From positions 40,545,026-40,609,025 of the forward strand of contig NC_060234.1 of the NCBI RefSeq assembly GCF_021155775.2: DNA of 64,000 nucleotides, read 5' to 3'. Positions 38,999 through 52,447 of this stretch are shown piece by piece. The notes under the pieces are model-generated. The model was given only the letters and a program-made list of their open reading frames with translations, was not told the origin of the DNA and did not search any database. The stretch's first letter is position 1; each line of letters begins with the position of its first letter. Source of the DNA: Neodiprion pinetum (Eukaryota > Arthropoda > Insecta > Hymenoptera > Diprionidae). Position numbers and translations under genes: made by a program.

Positions 38999-39110
38999 CA
39001 GAATCAAAAAAGGCTGCAAGTGCCTAAAAAAAAAAAAAAAAGAAAACGGTGAAAAACTATTTTTTCTGCGCTGTGTAGTTTATTTATCGCTTTTTTAATT
39101 CTCCTCTTCA
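38999..39110 (-). mobile_element. Diverged relative of the 24.6-kb MITE
   Basis: Read on the minus strand it begins GAAGAGGAGAATTAAAAAAG and contains a similarly placed AAAACT/AGTTTTTC block and A/T run. It ends near AGCCTTTTTTGATTC. The similarity is partial and judged by eye. Confidence 0.45.
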
Positions 39111-42100
39111 ATTATCCTTCCACAATATTTGTTTTAAGAATATTTTGGCTCAGAGGCGTTGCCAAATTTCCAAAAACTGAGATATTTATGAGTACTTGAG
39201 TGAAACAACGCACAACAATAAGTAAGCCTCCTATACGCCCAATGAATCGCCAGTTAAGGGTAAGAAAAATTTCCATGTCATTTGATACAGAAATCAATGT
39301 CAAGACTTTGAAATGCGTTTCTTTCGAAACAGCATTTTCCAAAAGTGTAAACATGATATCTCAAAAAGCACTAAACCGATCATGCTCAAATTTTTACAGC
39401 ATCCTCATTATACCTATTGCATGAACTAAGACGATCACGATTGCTTTGGTATTTTTTGTTTTACGAGCTAAACATATGAAAAAAAATGCGAGTTTCAAAT
39501 TTTGTTTTTTTTCTTATAGTTCACAGTACATATGTATAACTGGTTATATTCAATATTTCGTCACGAAAAAATTTACAGAATTTGTTTAAATGTCAATAAA
39601 TACAGTGTGAAATTTATGAGAAATTTTATTTCAATCGATTGTCTTAAAAAAAAAGCTAAAAAACATTTACAAAAACAGCCTTCACACTAGACGACCATCT
39701 TAAGACTTAATACGTTGGAAGGTCTCAAAACCGTTTTTTTTTTCTTCCTCGTCGATACGAGAAGGGATTGATCAGCCTGGCAGTGGCGGCGTTGTTACTT
39801 ATAAAATACACGATGTTTGTAATAAATAGCTTAGCTCGTTAGCGGCGAAGCGCTTGGCGTTCACGGCTTCAGGCCCTCGAGAGTTCGATCAAAGGTGTAT
39901 CAATTAACCGATTAAGGTCTTATCTCGCACCGTGAAGGTTGTCGTTAACGGATTCGACCCTCGTCAGCGTTGGGGACAAATTAGTTTCCCTCACTGCTGC
40001 TTTGCCGTACCAAGCAAAGTGTCATCCCTGCTAAATAAAGTGCTTCAATCTCGGAGAACGGTCGTCGTTATCGGTCTACCTGAACGCCAAGAACCCTCGG
40101 GAATATCCTCTGATAACCGAAACCCCATTTTCTAATCTATCGTTGATTTCTAATGCATTGCTGACCCGGGATGAACGCGAGGAAATTTTTGCCCACGTCG
40201 GATTTCCGGATTTCAGGTCGTTAACACTGAAATTTTCACCGATCACACAGGTTTCAAATAACTTTCACACATGTTTCGCGAAACACTTCAAAGTATTTCA
40301 AATGATTTCAGAAGGTCAAGGAGAAGTAAGTTTCAATAAATTTTGAAAGTCGATTTCAATCAACGATTTCAAAATTCTGTAGAATTTTAAACCATTTTAA
40401 CAAAGATTTAAAAATCGGACTTTGAATGGATTTCAGAACATTCTGAAGGCGGTGAGTTAAAAGTTCGGAATTGCAAAAGATGTTTAATAATTTCCGAAAA
40501 AAAAATTCAACTCGATTCCTGAACATTTCAAAGAATTCCAGGATAAATATATTTTGATAAAATTTATCGAGGTGAAAAAGTGTCGAGTTAATTCAAAAAG
40601 ATTTCACTGGCTGGTGATCGTAAGTTTTCATGTTTAAAGTTAAAGGTGACAGCTTCGCGGACCTTTCGTTCACCGAATGCAAAAGAAATCGTGAAACATT
40701 GACAGAATTACGCGCGCGAGTCTCAAGCCACGGAATAAAGTTTCGATGTAAACTACTTTGCGGTCAAAGTCGTCGAGTACCAAAGTCACGGGGCTTCTCA
40801 CAAGACGAGGACCTTTCGTCCTGCAGGAGGCTGCGGGTCTACCTGACTTCCATTGCGATGCCTCGGCTGGCTAACGAGCTCCTGGGCTTTCTTAGGCGAG
40901 TTCTGGAACACCAAAGGACGGGAGCGACATTTCTCGAATGCTGAGAGAATTGTTCAGAGGATTTCCTCTCTTGGATGAGGCGCTACGTGATCTCGTTCTC
41001 CGTTCTGCGTATATAGACAGACAGACGCGAGGTCTGCTGCTTTATGGGCGCGGATTGACGGTCGGGAGTTGAAGTTAAAAATCAGAAACGTACACCTGAT
41101 TTGCAGTAATCCGATATTAATTAATTGTAAATTTATATATGCTGGTTTGCTGGGGAATTGGAATAAAAAAATATCTCCTAACATCACGATTGTAAGTAAA
41201 CGTAGAGAATTTGAACGAAGAATCGAAACGAAGTTAAGATTTTCAAGGGTTTATTTTCATGCCTGCGGGAGAGGAAAAAAAAATTGTTTCGAAACTACGG
41301 GAGGAGTGAAGATAAAAAAGCAAAACCTGAGAAATTACGATCGACCGCTAAATTTTTATGGATGATGTTATATTATCAACGTTCATCGTTTGCAGATGAT
41401 TCAATCGAATTTGACTCCATACCTACGCATGGTTTTAAATAATTCTAAAATCACCAAGATCGAGTATAATTGTACAGAATGAGTAGTTTTTACGTGCGAG
41501 CAGTTAATGATTCGAGAAAAGCAATCGAATTTCTATTTAACGAAAAAAACTACCAGTTCGTCACAATCGGAATACCAAATCTTCAAATAAAGTGACTTTC
41601 AACGTTTTATTACGAATTCAGAAATTTGCTTTTATTTACTTAGCGTAGAGAAACGATCGGCATGCAGAGCTAAGATGTTACAAAGCCGAGCGGCACACGC
41701 ATTAATTTACATTTTACGAGAAGTTGATTAGCTCAGCGCGGCGTTCATTAATATTAGCTATTCCGTTGAGGCGGTGAGCATTTTAACGGGTAGAGATAAT
41801 GCATATTGTAAACGTTGAGCGACTCCAAGGTATACGTAAGTGGAGTTTATTGTTGCCGGGGAAGCTAACGACTCAATTCAACCTCCGGACAATAATTAGA
41901 AGTTGAAATAACATCGTGCTGCATTCACCGTTTTACATCACGACGAGCTATTCCTACACTATTCTCGCTTGGTAAGGACCAGGTAACAAGGATGTGCAGG
42001 AAGTCACCTTTGTCCTTCGCTTATGTTATCGCGCTCGACTACACACGCAGAGAAGAAAAACGGACGCTTTTACACAACCCGACGGAGTTTTCTCGTAAAC

Positions 42101-42837
42101 GATCACAATTAAGAAACAACGAGAAAGAAAAGAATAAATATTATACGCACCTGCGTTTAAGATTCTTTTTATCAAGTTTTGTAACTGCCGCCGGAACGGG
42201 ATGAATGAAAAACCATTACAAGCAAAGCGTCTAATTAAATCGTCGTACGGTAAACGGAATATAAAAAAAAAAAAAAAAAATATCCAACAATTTCATCGAT
42301 AAACCCCACGCTTATTAAATATTAATTTTTTCAAAAATAATTGACATACGTTATTAACGAGGAAAAATGGGAGCACTAAACTTTTCCAAAAAGTCTTCAA
42401 GATAGAAAAAAAAAACTAGACAATCGCAAAAATATTCAGTTTCTTCAAGCGTAATCTTGAAATTCTGCGAAACAATATGAAAAAATCGATCGCATGCCGC
42501 GATACGAATTGAAAAGGAATTCTTCGTGTATTCGTCGTTGGAGTTTTCGGACCGTGAATTGTGGGCAATATAAACGGTCAAGAGTTCGACGCCGGCGTCG
42601 CGACGCGATCCGCCGACTAACTCTTCGGCAAGCTCCTCACGTAAGGTTGTTCCAGAGCCCGACGACGACCGGTGCTGAATGAAGGAGGAGAGTTTTTATC
42701 AGCTTATTAGGTCTTCCGCATGAAATCTCTCGAGAACGAGCCGAAGAAACTCGCGTAGTTCCATGCACTTCGTTCGGGGTTTCACATGCATTGCGCGTGA
42801 TGTAAGTGCATGAGAAAGAATTGAAACTGACTTTGGG
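39111..42837. other. Non-coding DNA, no gene seen
   Basis: 39120-39730 reads like an old AT-rich dispersed element but I found no partner copy. 40240-40620 is unusually rich in the word ATTTCAAA and variants. A 104-codon plus-strand ORF at 40630-40944 is unrecognised and lacks splice context. A 17-nt A run lies near 42264-42280. Confidence 0.55.
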
Positions 42838-43225
42838 AAAAAAATTCTATGACATTTCCAGGTTTTCCAGTTCCTAGAACCCAGTTTTCCCTAACATTTT
42901 TCCAGTTCTATCAAGTCACTAAAACCTAAATCGTTCGGCTTATTAACTCTGTATTCGATTCAATTTTATTTCGAATTAAAGAAAAATATAATGAACAAAA
43001 CCGTCAGTGCAAGCCAATTTGTTTTTTCAACCAAAAAAAATTAAACTCTGTTATATTAAAAAATCATTTCTACTTCCCATGACAGAAGACTGATATTTTG
43101 AGTTTTGATCACGGCGAAATTAAAAATTCCTTGAGAATTCCACGTTTTCCAAGATCCCTTTCAAATTCACCGACATTTTCGGGTTTTTCAAATTTTTGAG
43201 GGGTGTGGCCATCCTGTGAAAGACA
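42838..43225 (+). repeat. Old degenerate repeat of the TTTTCCAGGTTTTCC type
   Basis: The block contains several variants of TTTCCAGGTTTTCCAG and TTTTTCCAG, then GACATTTTCGGGTTTTTC, and ends GTGTGGCCATCCTGTG. Short, repeated TTTTCC(A/C) words of this kind followed by GGCCA(T/C)CCTG are familiar to me from dispersed repeats in insects. No protein-coding capacity is seen. Confidence 0.5.
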
Positions 43226-46200
43226 AGAAATAAAGGGAAAAAAAAAACAAAAAGTAGAGAAGAAGTAAGACGAGAATTTTAAATCACACTAGAACGAGCG
43301 ATACGTATTATATATTCAATTCTGTTCTATTTCATCGCTGCGGCGAAGCAATCGACTTCGTCATGTGCATTAAGGCTTCTCTCGACTTATCTTCACCGTC
43401 ATTCAGAATCAGTCCCATGGCATATAATGCTCTGCAATCGAGAATCGCGTCGTCGACCTGGAGGAAAAAAATCTTCCGCTTTGACCACCTGTCAAGATCT
43501 ATAATTAAATCTGGGTTCACGGAGAATGTAATAATAAACGGTACACAATAGGATATATCCATACAGTGTATGGATACGACCAATTTCTACCTTATACCTA
43601 CTCTTGTCACGTAGGCACGTGTCTCTGCTCGACTATCGTCGAGCACGAAACTTTAAGATTCGGTTGAGAAAAGAGAAGAAAAAATTAAAGAGAGAAGCCA
43701 AGAAGAATCGGACGTATTTGGTCACAAAAATGGGAGAATCAAACACACGATGAATTTCAATAATGGCTGGAGAAATTGTCTGGTTCAAATTTTCGATTAG
43801 CCTTGAAAAATAACCGGAAAATGGAAAATACCGTCTTTTAGATTCTTAAACTGGCACCGTTTTGAGAACCGCTGGGTAGAGCGAGCGTCTGACGCGAATA
43901 TTAAAACAATTGAGAAAATGAAATTCAGTGCACGCTTAGCCGAGCGATTTTGTTTAAAAAAAAAATTAAATACTCTCCGCTTTGTTCTCCCGCAGTGCAC
44001 TCCGTATAATACACGTTCGGTATTTTCAAAATAAGGAACCAAAAAAAAAAAAAAAAATAGTCATGGAAAATGGAAATAAAGTCGTAGAAAATGCTCGCGC
44101 AGAAATCAAACACAACTGATTCGAGTTGTGTCAAAATTTGAGTATAGGTTGAAATTGTACCAGGCTAATGAAAATTATACAAATTGTTCTCAACTTTATT
44201 CACCGAGTTGTTCAACTTTTAATTTTTCGTGTTTTTGCATCGAGCCTGATAATTTTTTCAAAAGAATCAATGTAAAATCACAAAGAATTAAAAGTAAAAT
44301 AGCTACGGTATGATTCAGACAATCGCTTTCAAATATTACGCAGGTGTTTAAAATAAAAATAAGAACAACTTGTATAACTTTTATTGCACTAACAGGATTT
44401 TAACTTACACGCTTGAGTCGCTACTTTTATTATAACAATTTACCGCAGTTACTGCACGAATATTACAACTTTCCGGTGGTTGGTGAAAAACGACAAATTA
44501 TCGAGCTTTTTCTGTACACGCGATGTTTGCTTAGACAAAAATTAACCTCCATGTTCTTATGTTTCGGAAACAGTGTTGTTTCTTCTGTGAACATTAGCGG
44601 CCAGCAGTGTCCGGGTGTGAAAATAAGAGTAGTAGAAGAAGAAGGTGATGATGAAGCTTGAGACCGGGACGAAGTTCGTTTATGAAGAGAACTGGTGTAA
44701 AGGAATTTCGACAGCAGTTGGGACAGTTCCAGGAGCGTTAATCGAGTAGCAAAAAGGAGGATCGTTCCGTCCTTTCTTACTTTCCTTTTTCAGGAGACTA
44801 ACGACTGGAGATGCTCGCGCCCAAGACACCCGAAAGTCGCCCGGCAGAATCCCGTCGTCGTTTTCCTCGCCCATTTTCCTCCGCCCCTTTGGCAGTTCCT
44901 TCTTATTTCTCCTCTCTCGGCTCTGCCCGCCGCTCTCGCGGTGATATATGAACCCCGAAAGACCCCCGTGGCTGTGTACTAAATTGATTCGAATCGTTGT
45001 GATACAATAATGCCGGGTAATTAATGGTCCGATCCTACGTCGGATGCCTGACTGCTTCTTGCCTTATACATGCGTCGAGATAATTGAAACACCGACTTTG
45101 GTTATACACGCGTCATTGTTTCTCGTTCCTGTTGGTCAGCAGGGTAGCCGGTTGTTGCTACTTACCAAAATTACATTTTTAATCTATGCGGTATTCGGGA
45201 AGTCAATTTCAAACTCGTTACGATGTAGCAATTCAAGTTACTCACTTATACTCGCGGGTGGAAGATCGTTTCAAGTGTCTAACCGAGAAATCAATCAATC
45301 AAAAATATCAGAATGTACATTGCTTTTCATCGATTGATAGTTAAATTACTACTTTTATTTTCATCTTTTCGTAATTTTTCCGACACTGTAAAAAAGATAT
45401 CACCGATGGAAAATACTGACGATTCGCAATTTAATTTATACAGTGGAACGAAGAACTGTGCAACGGTGTAATCTAGTTGTAATAAAATACTATAAAATAC
45501 TCTACGCATATGTTTCAAAGAAAAAAATGTTACGATCTTTTTCAGTTCAATAATTTCATTCCTATTTACCGATTGCACAATATCCGTTCTCTGTACGCTG
45601 AAAAAGTGTATGATCATAATCGTCATACCGTACAAATCTCTGTAAAAATAATTTAACATCGTTTCATATAATAACAATATCACCTTATGACTCGATAATT
45701 TCAGCTCTCTCATATTTATTATTCCTCTCCGACAAATTATTGTGACTAGAGTGGCGCGTATATAATGAGCGAGATTGAGTTGTGTACGAAAGTAAGGACC
45801 AATAAAAAAAGAAAAAAATAAATAAATAAATGAAAATAAGAAATACAAAAGTACGTATAAAGAAATTTATTCTTTTCCCACCTTTTAGTTCCCCGAACGT
45901 ATACGTATACCTATATATACCTGCCTACATAATTGTTAATCAACTCGCTGCAGCCGTTACGGCTGATCTCTTTTTCTTGTTCGTATTTTTCTTCTTTTTT
46001 TTTTGTTTTTTTATTCTCTATACAACGAAATGGCCGCAAGGCATGTAACACGAAGAGGCGCGTTATTATATACAACGTGTTGTATGATGAAATGCAAAAA
46101 TTAGCCGTCTAATTGTGAGAGATGCTTTCGGCAGGCACTCGCAGGAATATTAGGTACGTATACGTGCGTGAATTCATGTGTCAGGAATGAAGCAGCTCTC

Positions 46201-47971
46201 CATAGGTGCGTATAATGACGTATACAAGTACTCGAAAACCATTTGAAAACGCGCACATGGAGTTTGGCGTTACTCGACTCGAGCTGTTCATGTACCGCTA
46301 CGTCTAATAAGTGAGTAATTGTTCATATATTCACGATCATCGTTATCATGATTTTCGTAATGAATTTACATCGATCTCGCGTATATTTTTTGTCGGTGAT
46401 CGCGCAGACTTCCCATAATAATTTGAGCAAATGTGCTATAATTGCTGGTCGTAATAATCGATTTAAAACCCGTTAATATTCTCCGCGATCGGCATATTTA
46501 TATCTACCCACCGGTATCGGTGTGAAAAAGTCTCGAGGAACCGGGCTTTTTCAATTAAAACTTCAATGTTGGTCAACCAGTCGATAAATTTTCGATATCT
46601 CCGCCGGACCAGTGATCGGGAATATCGCGATCCGGTCTACCTTTAACACTTTTAACACTTTTAACACTTTTTAACAATCGTTTACCGCAGCCCGATTCCT
46701 CCGCAGCCGAGCTCCGAGAGAAAGTTTGTTATTAACTCTCTACCGATCGACGCGGATGCTGCAGATGGATGATTGCCTACTCGGAGAATGTAATTTGGCG
46801 GCATGATCGATTATCGTTACTTTTTATTCGTTTTTGAAAAATTTCGTTTCCACTTTTTTTGTTTATCTTTAAACCAATCCCAAAACTCGCAGCGCATATA
46901 TATATGTTTGTGTTTGATCCTGGCGAATTGAGATTGAATGTTCCGAATCGGGTCGATCCAACAAACTGCCAGTGCAATTATTTTCCGGAAAGTTTTAACA
47001 AGCGGTTTCGTAACAAGATGTTTGTAGGATGGGTAGTGGTGAAAATCGATAATCAAAAATATAACGTCGTTAAAATGATACGTAGAAGTGGTATTATTTT
47101 TATTGAATCTGGATATTTTTTAAATTATTAGAATTAACCAAATGTAAGCATAGCTTGATAATACACGAGGAAACCAGAGAATGATAACTATATGGAACGG
47201 TATCTTTTTACATCTTTTTCCACATGCGTCTTATTTCAACAGAAGTTTAAGTGCGAATTCTCTCTATGTGAGAAAATATATTATTATCATAATATCCGCG
47301 ATCCGAATTATAAAAATACGGTATCAACGTCGAAAGCTATAGAATCGATAGAACACGAAAAATCATAGTTTTGGAACAGTAAAACCCCAAGAAGCCGATT
47401 CAGGGTGTTCGAATAACGCGGCGAAGAAGAAGAAGGAGGAGGAGAAGACAAAAGTCGACCTTTTCCGTTTCCACCTACCTTTTTTCGCCATTGTCCCATT
47501 AGAATAAATGTAAAGTAAGTAGTCCTCGCGCAGAGAGTAAGTAAGTCAGTGATCCCGCACCCCTGCAGCCTGCAGCCACCTAGCGCATTCATGGTGTATT
47601 AAATCTGACTGTGAACCGGGCAGGCGATGGGGGCGAATGTAGGGGGCTGCCGCATTTACATGACATGAATATAATGGAGAGGGTTGAGACACGAAGCGTG
47701 CGCCATCGACGCTACGCCGCTACCTGTTGAGCGACTCCGGCGCTCCTGCAGCCTCGGATCCACTGACCTAGGAATTAGGGGGTCGTGGGATCTCGCCGCC
47801 CTTCCCGGGGCCCATTTGTCGGGATGACTCCTCGGGCCCCTCCTTGTGCCCCGGTAATACCGTACCGTTGATTTTCAGGCCGTGAAAGCGAGACGCTTTC
47901 TTTCAAGAGGGTTTCAAAGTCGCACGTTGAGTGTTTGGCGAATTAATACGAGTCTGAAGTTAATTAGTGTA
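43226..47971. other. Non-coding DNA, no gene seen
   Basis: AT-rich with A or T runs at 44041-44057 and 45990-46010. 46642-46676 holds a four-unit 9-bp repeat (TAACACTTT). 47600-47880 is GC-rich with no recognisable frame. Confidence 0.6.
46642..46676. repeat. Four-unit 9-bp tandem repeat
   Basis: The unit TAACACTTT is repeated about four times with one extra T in the last spacing. Confidence 0.9.
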
Positions 47972-48402
47972 CAGAGAGAAATTTTTAGTTCCGGTTACCG
48001 CTCGGTCCTTGACTATTTTCATTTTTTACAACGATCGAAAAATATTGTTCTAGGTAGAAAATGAAAATTAGTTTTCTAGCTGTTACCGGAGTGTGGTATC
48101 CGTTACTATTCTTTCTCGTTACGATCGTTGTTCCTATATTTTCTTGCAACTGTTGCGAAAATTTAACGCTCGTGCAAGAATAAATTCACGTTAATGCCTT
48201 GTTTAACTGGAAAAGTAGAGTAAACCGAAGAAACTGATTTTGCGTTGCAATTACCAAAAAAGGATCGACGATAGCGCAAAATTTTTACGCGTACCTCGTT
48301 TTTCCTAATTCTAACAATACTCAAACAGGTTTTTTTGACGATACCTGTTTTACTAAATTCTTCTAGTTACTGTGACAAATGAAATTTTTCTCAATGTAAC
48401 TA
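47972..48402 (+). mobile_element. Roughly 430-bp dispersed repeat, copy 2 (best preserved)
   Basis: This copy starts GAGAGAAATTTTTAGTTCCG and ends, read inward from the right, GAGAAAAATTTCATTTG, so the ends form a short imperfect inverted repeat. It aligns in the opposite orientation with 4563-4995 and in the same orientation with 63841-64000. No ORF; non-autonomous element. Confidence 0.8.
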
Positions 48403-50756
48403 CGTTAATATATCGAAATTGTGAAAAAAAATGAATATTCCGGACTTTTAGAATACCTAAAGAAGTTAAATTTACTAAATCTAAGTTTGTTCATGCTGGA
48501 TTTTCACAGTTTACTAAATTTCAAGTGATCTGAAAGCTGCAAAATAACAACTTTTTCCAAAGATGCATATCATTGGAGTAACGTTACAAACTTCAGACTG
48601 ATATGTTAATCACATATCTGAGAAGTACGAAGAGCTCTTTGAAAATATAAGAATTAAAAATAATGTGATTGTACAGATGGATAGAATATTTATTTATCCA
48701 TGACAATGTTGGATGATATTACAAAGCGCAATCAAGAACAGAAAAACAATATACATGTGCATGGCAGAGATAGAATTTGGGTGGAAATATTTTGAAAAAG
48801 AAAAGGTGAAACGTTAGAAGAAAAAAAAGGGAGCGACATCCGCAATGAAATATTACTCAACATCAGTCTGAGACTTGGTCTGAAAATAAAAATGCAAAAG
48901 ACACATGTATCGATGCTTCGTTTTAAGTCGATTCGAAATCCTTGAAAATCTAGTAAATTTGTTCTGATTGTTTTATTCGGAGGATTATTTTCTAACGATA
49001 CACTGAAACATTTTGGTTTTTACAGTGTTAGCTTCGTTGAATGTTCAATGTTACAGCATAATTGGACCAATATGAACAACAAATTTTGAATTGATCAGCT
49101 ACTGAAGAATAGAATTTGTTGCAGTCAATTGTCGAAAATGGTCTTTTGAATGGAATGAGGCATGAAAGAGTCAAATTCAATGAATCCATTACATTATCAA
49201 CAAGTTCAAAGCGATTTGGAATCAAGTATCGATATCAAAGCTTATCGGTTTCTTTTACGTTTTGAGATATCTTTATGGCTTTAGTAGAAATTATCAATAT
49301 TTGTGAGACCAACTTTTCCAATTGCAATATTTTCAATTTTCCAAAAATTTACTACACAAATAAAATAGTCGAACATCTGTTAATGCACATTTATTACTCA
49401 AATATTTTACGATCGAAACCGTGCTAAATGCGTCAATTCATTTATTACGTGAATGCCGAAAAGTTACCAAAAACTGATGTTCCGATTCCTCATTTTTTGA
49501 GACTGAATTTTTCAGAGTGACGAGGGTTGATCGACTCTCAATATTGATCATCGCATGAAAAACTTGAACCTGTGGCATCTTTTTGCCGCAATAGTATAAT
49601 AATTACAAAACTGCGAAGATACGCGAAGACGTAATTGAGGACTGAGGTGATTACAGTAAATCAGACCCGAGCAAAGACCATTAAACAAATTTGAGCGAAG
49701 CCACCGAAGAAACTCCGCCCTACAAGAAACTCGTTTTAAACTTTCTCCCCTCGTCCCAGCACCTCCAAAATTATATGCATTGTATTTCCTCGCAGCCAAT
49801 GATATTTCGGAGTAAATACGGTGCACGGAAAAAAGCGACAATGGGAAGAAAAAAAAAAAAAACATTGTTATCAGGCTTGAAATTTGTCGATGTGACATTT
49901 TTTTTCTCGACTTTATTCCGCGTTAAACTCGATTGACAGGACTTGAAAACGATCGATTTTCACCCTTTTTCGAATACATATTGAGCATATTGAGGAGCGA
50001 AAAAAGGGGCCGGGATTCATCGTTCAAAGGCGTCGTTATTCAAATCGTCAACCGAAGGGATAAAAACCTGGCACGATCGCGTATACACACATACATACAT
50101 CTATAAATATGTATTACAGCGATGACGGTTACTCGCGGATGAATATTTTCAATATTCTAAAACATAGAATATTAAGGCATATGTGGTTCACCATATATTT
50201 CGGACCTGTCATTTTTCTCGCTCGAACGCTTATGAATATTTAGAAGACTCGAGCGTATCTACTAAACCTACTCAGGTATGTCTATTAGTCAAAGATGCTT
50301 TTAAACGATTTCTTCCTCTTTTTTCCCCGTCATCCCCCCCTTAGCTCGTCTCGGTGACGGTTATTCTCCATTAACAGACATCTGCTGACTGTTGAGCCGC
50401 AGCGGAATAGAGAAAATAAAACATCTACGTCGTAGAAAATTACGAAGAAACACATTTGTCATCGCAATCTATGTGACATTCAAGATTACAGCTACGGAAT
50501 TTACAAGGAAATGCATTTCCCCATCTATCAGGTCAATACTTGTGATCCTATTTCCACGAGTGCATTTGCTGCATAATTTCCATGGTTGCCGAGGCTCGAA
50601 AACCACGTTAATGCACAACCTTTCTAACCGATGGGTCGACAAGATAAGGCAGAGAAGCAAAGCTGCGCCGCCAAATTTTGCAAAGATTAGAACGGAAATC
50701 CGTGCTGTCTCCGATTTCCAATTTCGCGAAACGTAAACAGGTGCATAGAATACCCG

Positions 50757-50787
50757 ATATATACATATATATATATATATATGTATA
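50757..50787. repeat. AT/CATA microsatellite
   Basis: ATATATACATATATATATAT-type run, near-palindromic. Confidence 0.85.
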
Positions 50788-51665
50788 AGGTACGTAAAGG
50801 GGAGACTAGTTTGCTCCACGTATAAACTCGTGTCGAGGACGTTGAAATATTCAGCTTCATTTCCGCAGCATTGAAACAGTTTGAATTGATCGAGATAAAG
50901 AAACGTGTTGAAGCAAAATTGTCAAATTTATACGGAATTTGAAAATTTTAAATATTCGTAGCGAAAAAACAAGTAAATAAACAATAACTGACGAAAATTC
51001 TGCCAGTGGGAGAAAATTTTTCTACCCACCAGCTGGACGTTCCGTTGATTGCTATTTTTATTATATCTATTCTAGTGCGGAAGTCACGCTTTAAGTGCGG
51101 CTAAGCGTCTCTTTCCGACTCTCGTGCCGAGAGCATCATCTCCTCAACCGAGTTTCCTTTAGGCTTTGAGATTTCATTTCATCGAAATGTTCCAGACACA
51201 ACCTGGCCGGAAGTGAGTCTCGACAAACACTCGAGAGATTTCTACGTGTTTTGTCGTTTTCATCGGAGGCTGATTGGCCTTTCGGCCGAAGAAAATTTCT
51301 CGTTGAGTAATGAATTCCGGTACAGGTACGGCGTTATTAAGATGAATCCGATCTTTCCTCTCTGCTCCGAATCACAGATTTGCGTGTCTCGATACATCAA
51401 CAGCGTAGAATTCGTTCTTCCGATTCTTCGTCAAAAACGACGACGATCCGCGCTGTTTGGATCCGAAGGAGGAGGCGAAAGAAAAAGTGTCAGGATTCCA
51501 TCACGCCGAAACTACGACGTTCAATTAAATTTATGCCGCGTTCACTCGTTAATCCCCTCAGGGTATATTCCTAAGTTACTGCATTAAATCCCACGTTATT
51601 TCGTGATAAATTTTTCGGTTCTCTAACGAGCTCGTTCTGGCTACCTTCTACATCTAACTATCAAA

Positions 51666-51690
51666 CTATCTATCTATCTATCTATCTATC
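51666..51690. repeat. (CTAT)6 microsatellite
   Basis: A perfect CTAT tetranucleotide run of 25 bp, preceded by related imperfect units. Confidence 0.95.
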
Positions 51691-52392
51691 CTGCACCTGC
51701 ATGGAGATGGGTAAGAAAAAGTTGAGTATATTGCGAAAGAAATTGAGAGGCTTTGTATCAACGAGATTATATTTGACGGTCTTAAGCTCACGTCGTTTCA
51801 AATGTTTTACATCGCGGAAAATGTTCCGCATTATATTAAAACCTCATTCCTATTTTTCTCCCTGTTTTTACATTCGTTAAAAAATTTCTATACCCGTCCC
51901 AATCCCCAGGTTCAATATCTCTGTCCACTGTGAGAGTGCAAAAATAAAAAAAACACGTGTCTCCATGTAAAAACAATTAAATCACCTCAATTACAAATTA
52001 TCGATTACAATGGACGATAGATTTCAATCACTGCCTGTTGTGTTTTACTTCACTCTATTTTCTCGTCTACCGATTTGACCCTGAAAAGTTTTCGAGGGTG
52101 GATGTTGGTAATTAAACCTCGACTGGCTGATCCATGTCTGAATCGTTGTTACCGTCGAATCGTCATTCGGCGAGCATAAGTTTCGTTCGTAGGCCGATAA
52201 ATAGCAAAGTTGCCTTGCGTGCAGAATGAGGACGGAAAACTTGAAACTTTTCTGGACGAATTTAAGCTGCAAGCTCGGCATCAGGCACGGTTAGATTCCT
52301 GAATCCTGCGCGAGGGATTGTAGGAAACTAATTACTCGTCCTGCTGTACCCGATACAGCTTGTGGAAATTATTCACCAAGTAGCCGCGCAGG

Positions 52393-52447
52393 ATATATAT
52401 ATATATATTATATCTTTTATCTATTATATATATATATATATGTATAT
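52393..52447. repeat. AT-rich palindromic microsatellite
   Basis: Two TA runs in mirror arrangement around TATCTTTTATCTATTA, able to form an AT hairpin. Confidence 0.85.

Noticed and set aside
45327..45848. 173-codon minus-strand ORF
   Set aside because: AT-rich, hydrophobic and Ile/Phe/Tyr-rich composition expected from local base content; no domain.
51666..51690. Regular tetranucleotide spacing, checked as a CRISPR-like array
   Set aside because: A simple CTAT microsatellite; there are no spacers, and the genome is eukaryotic.
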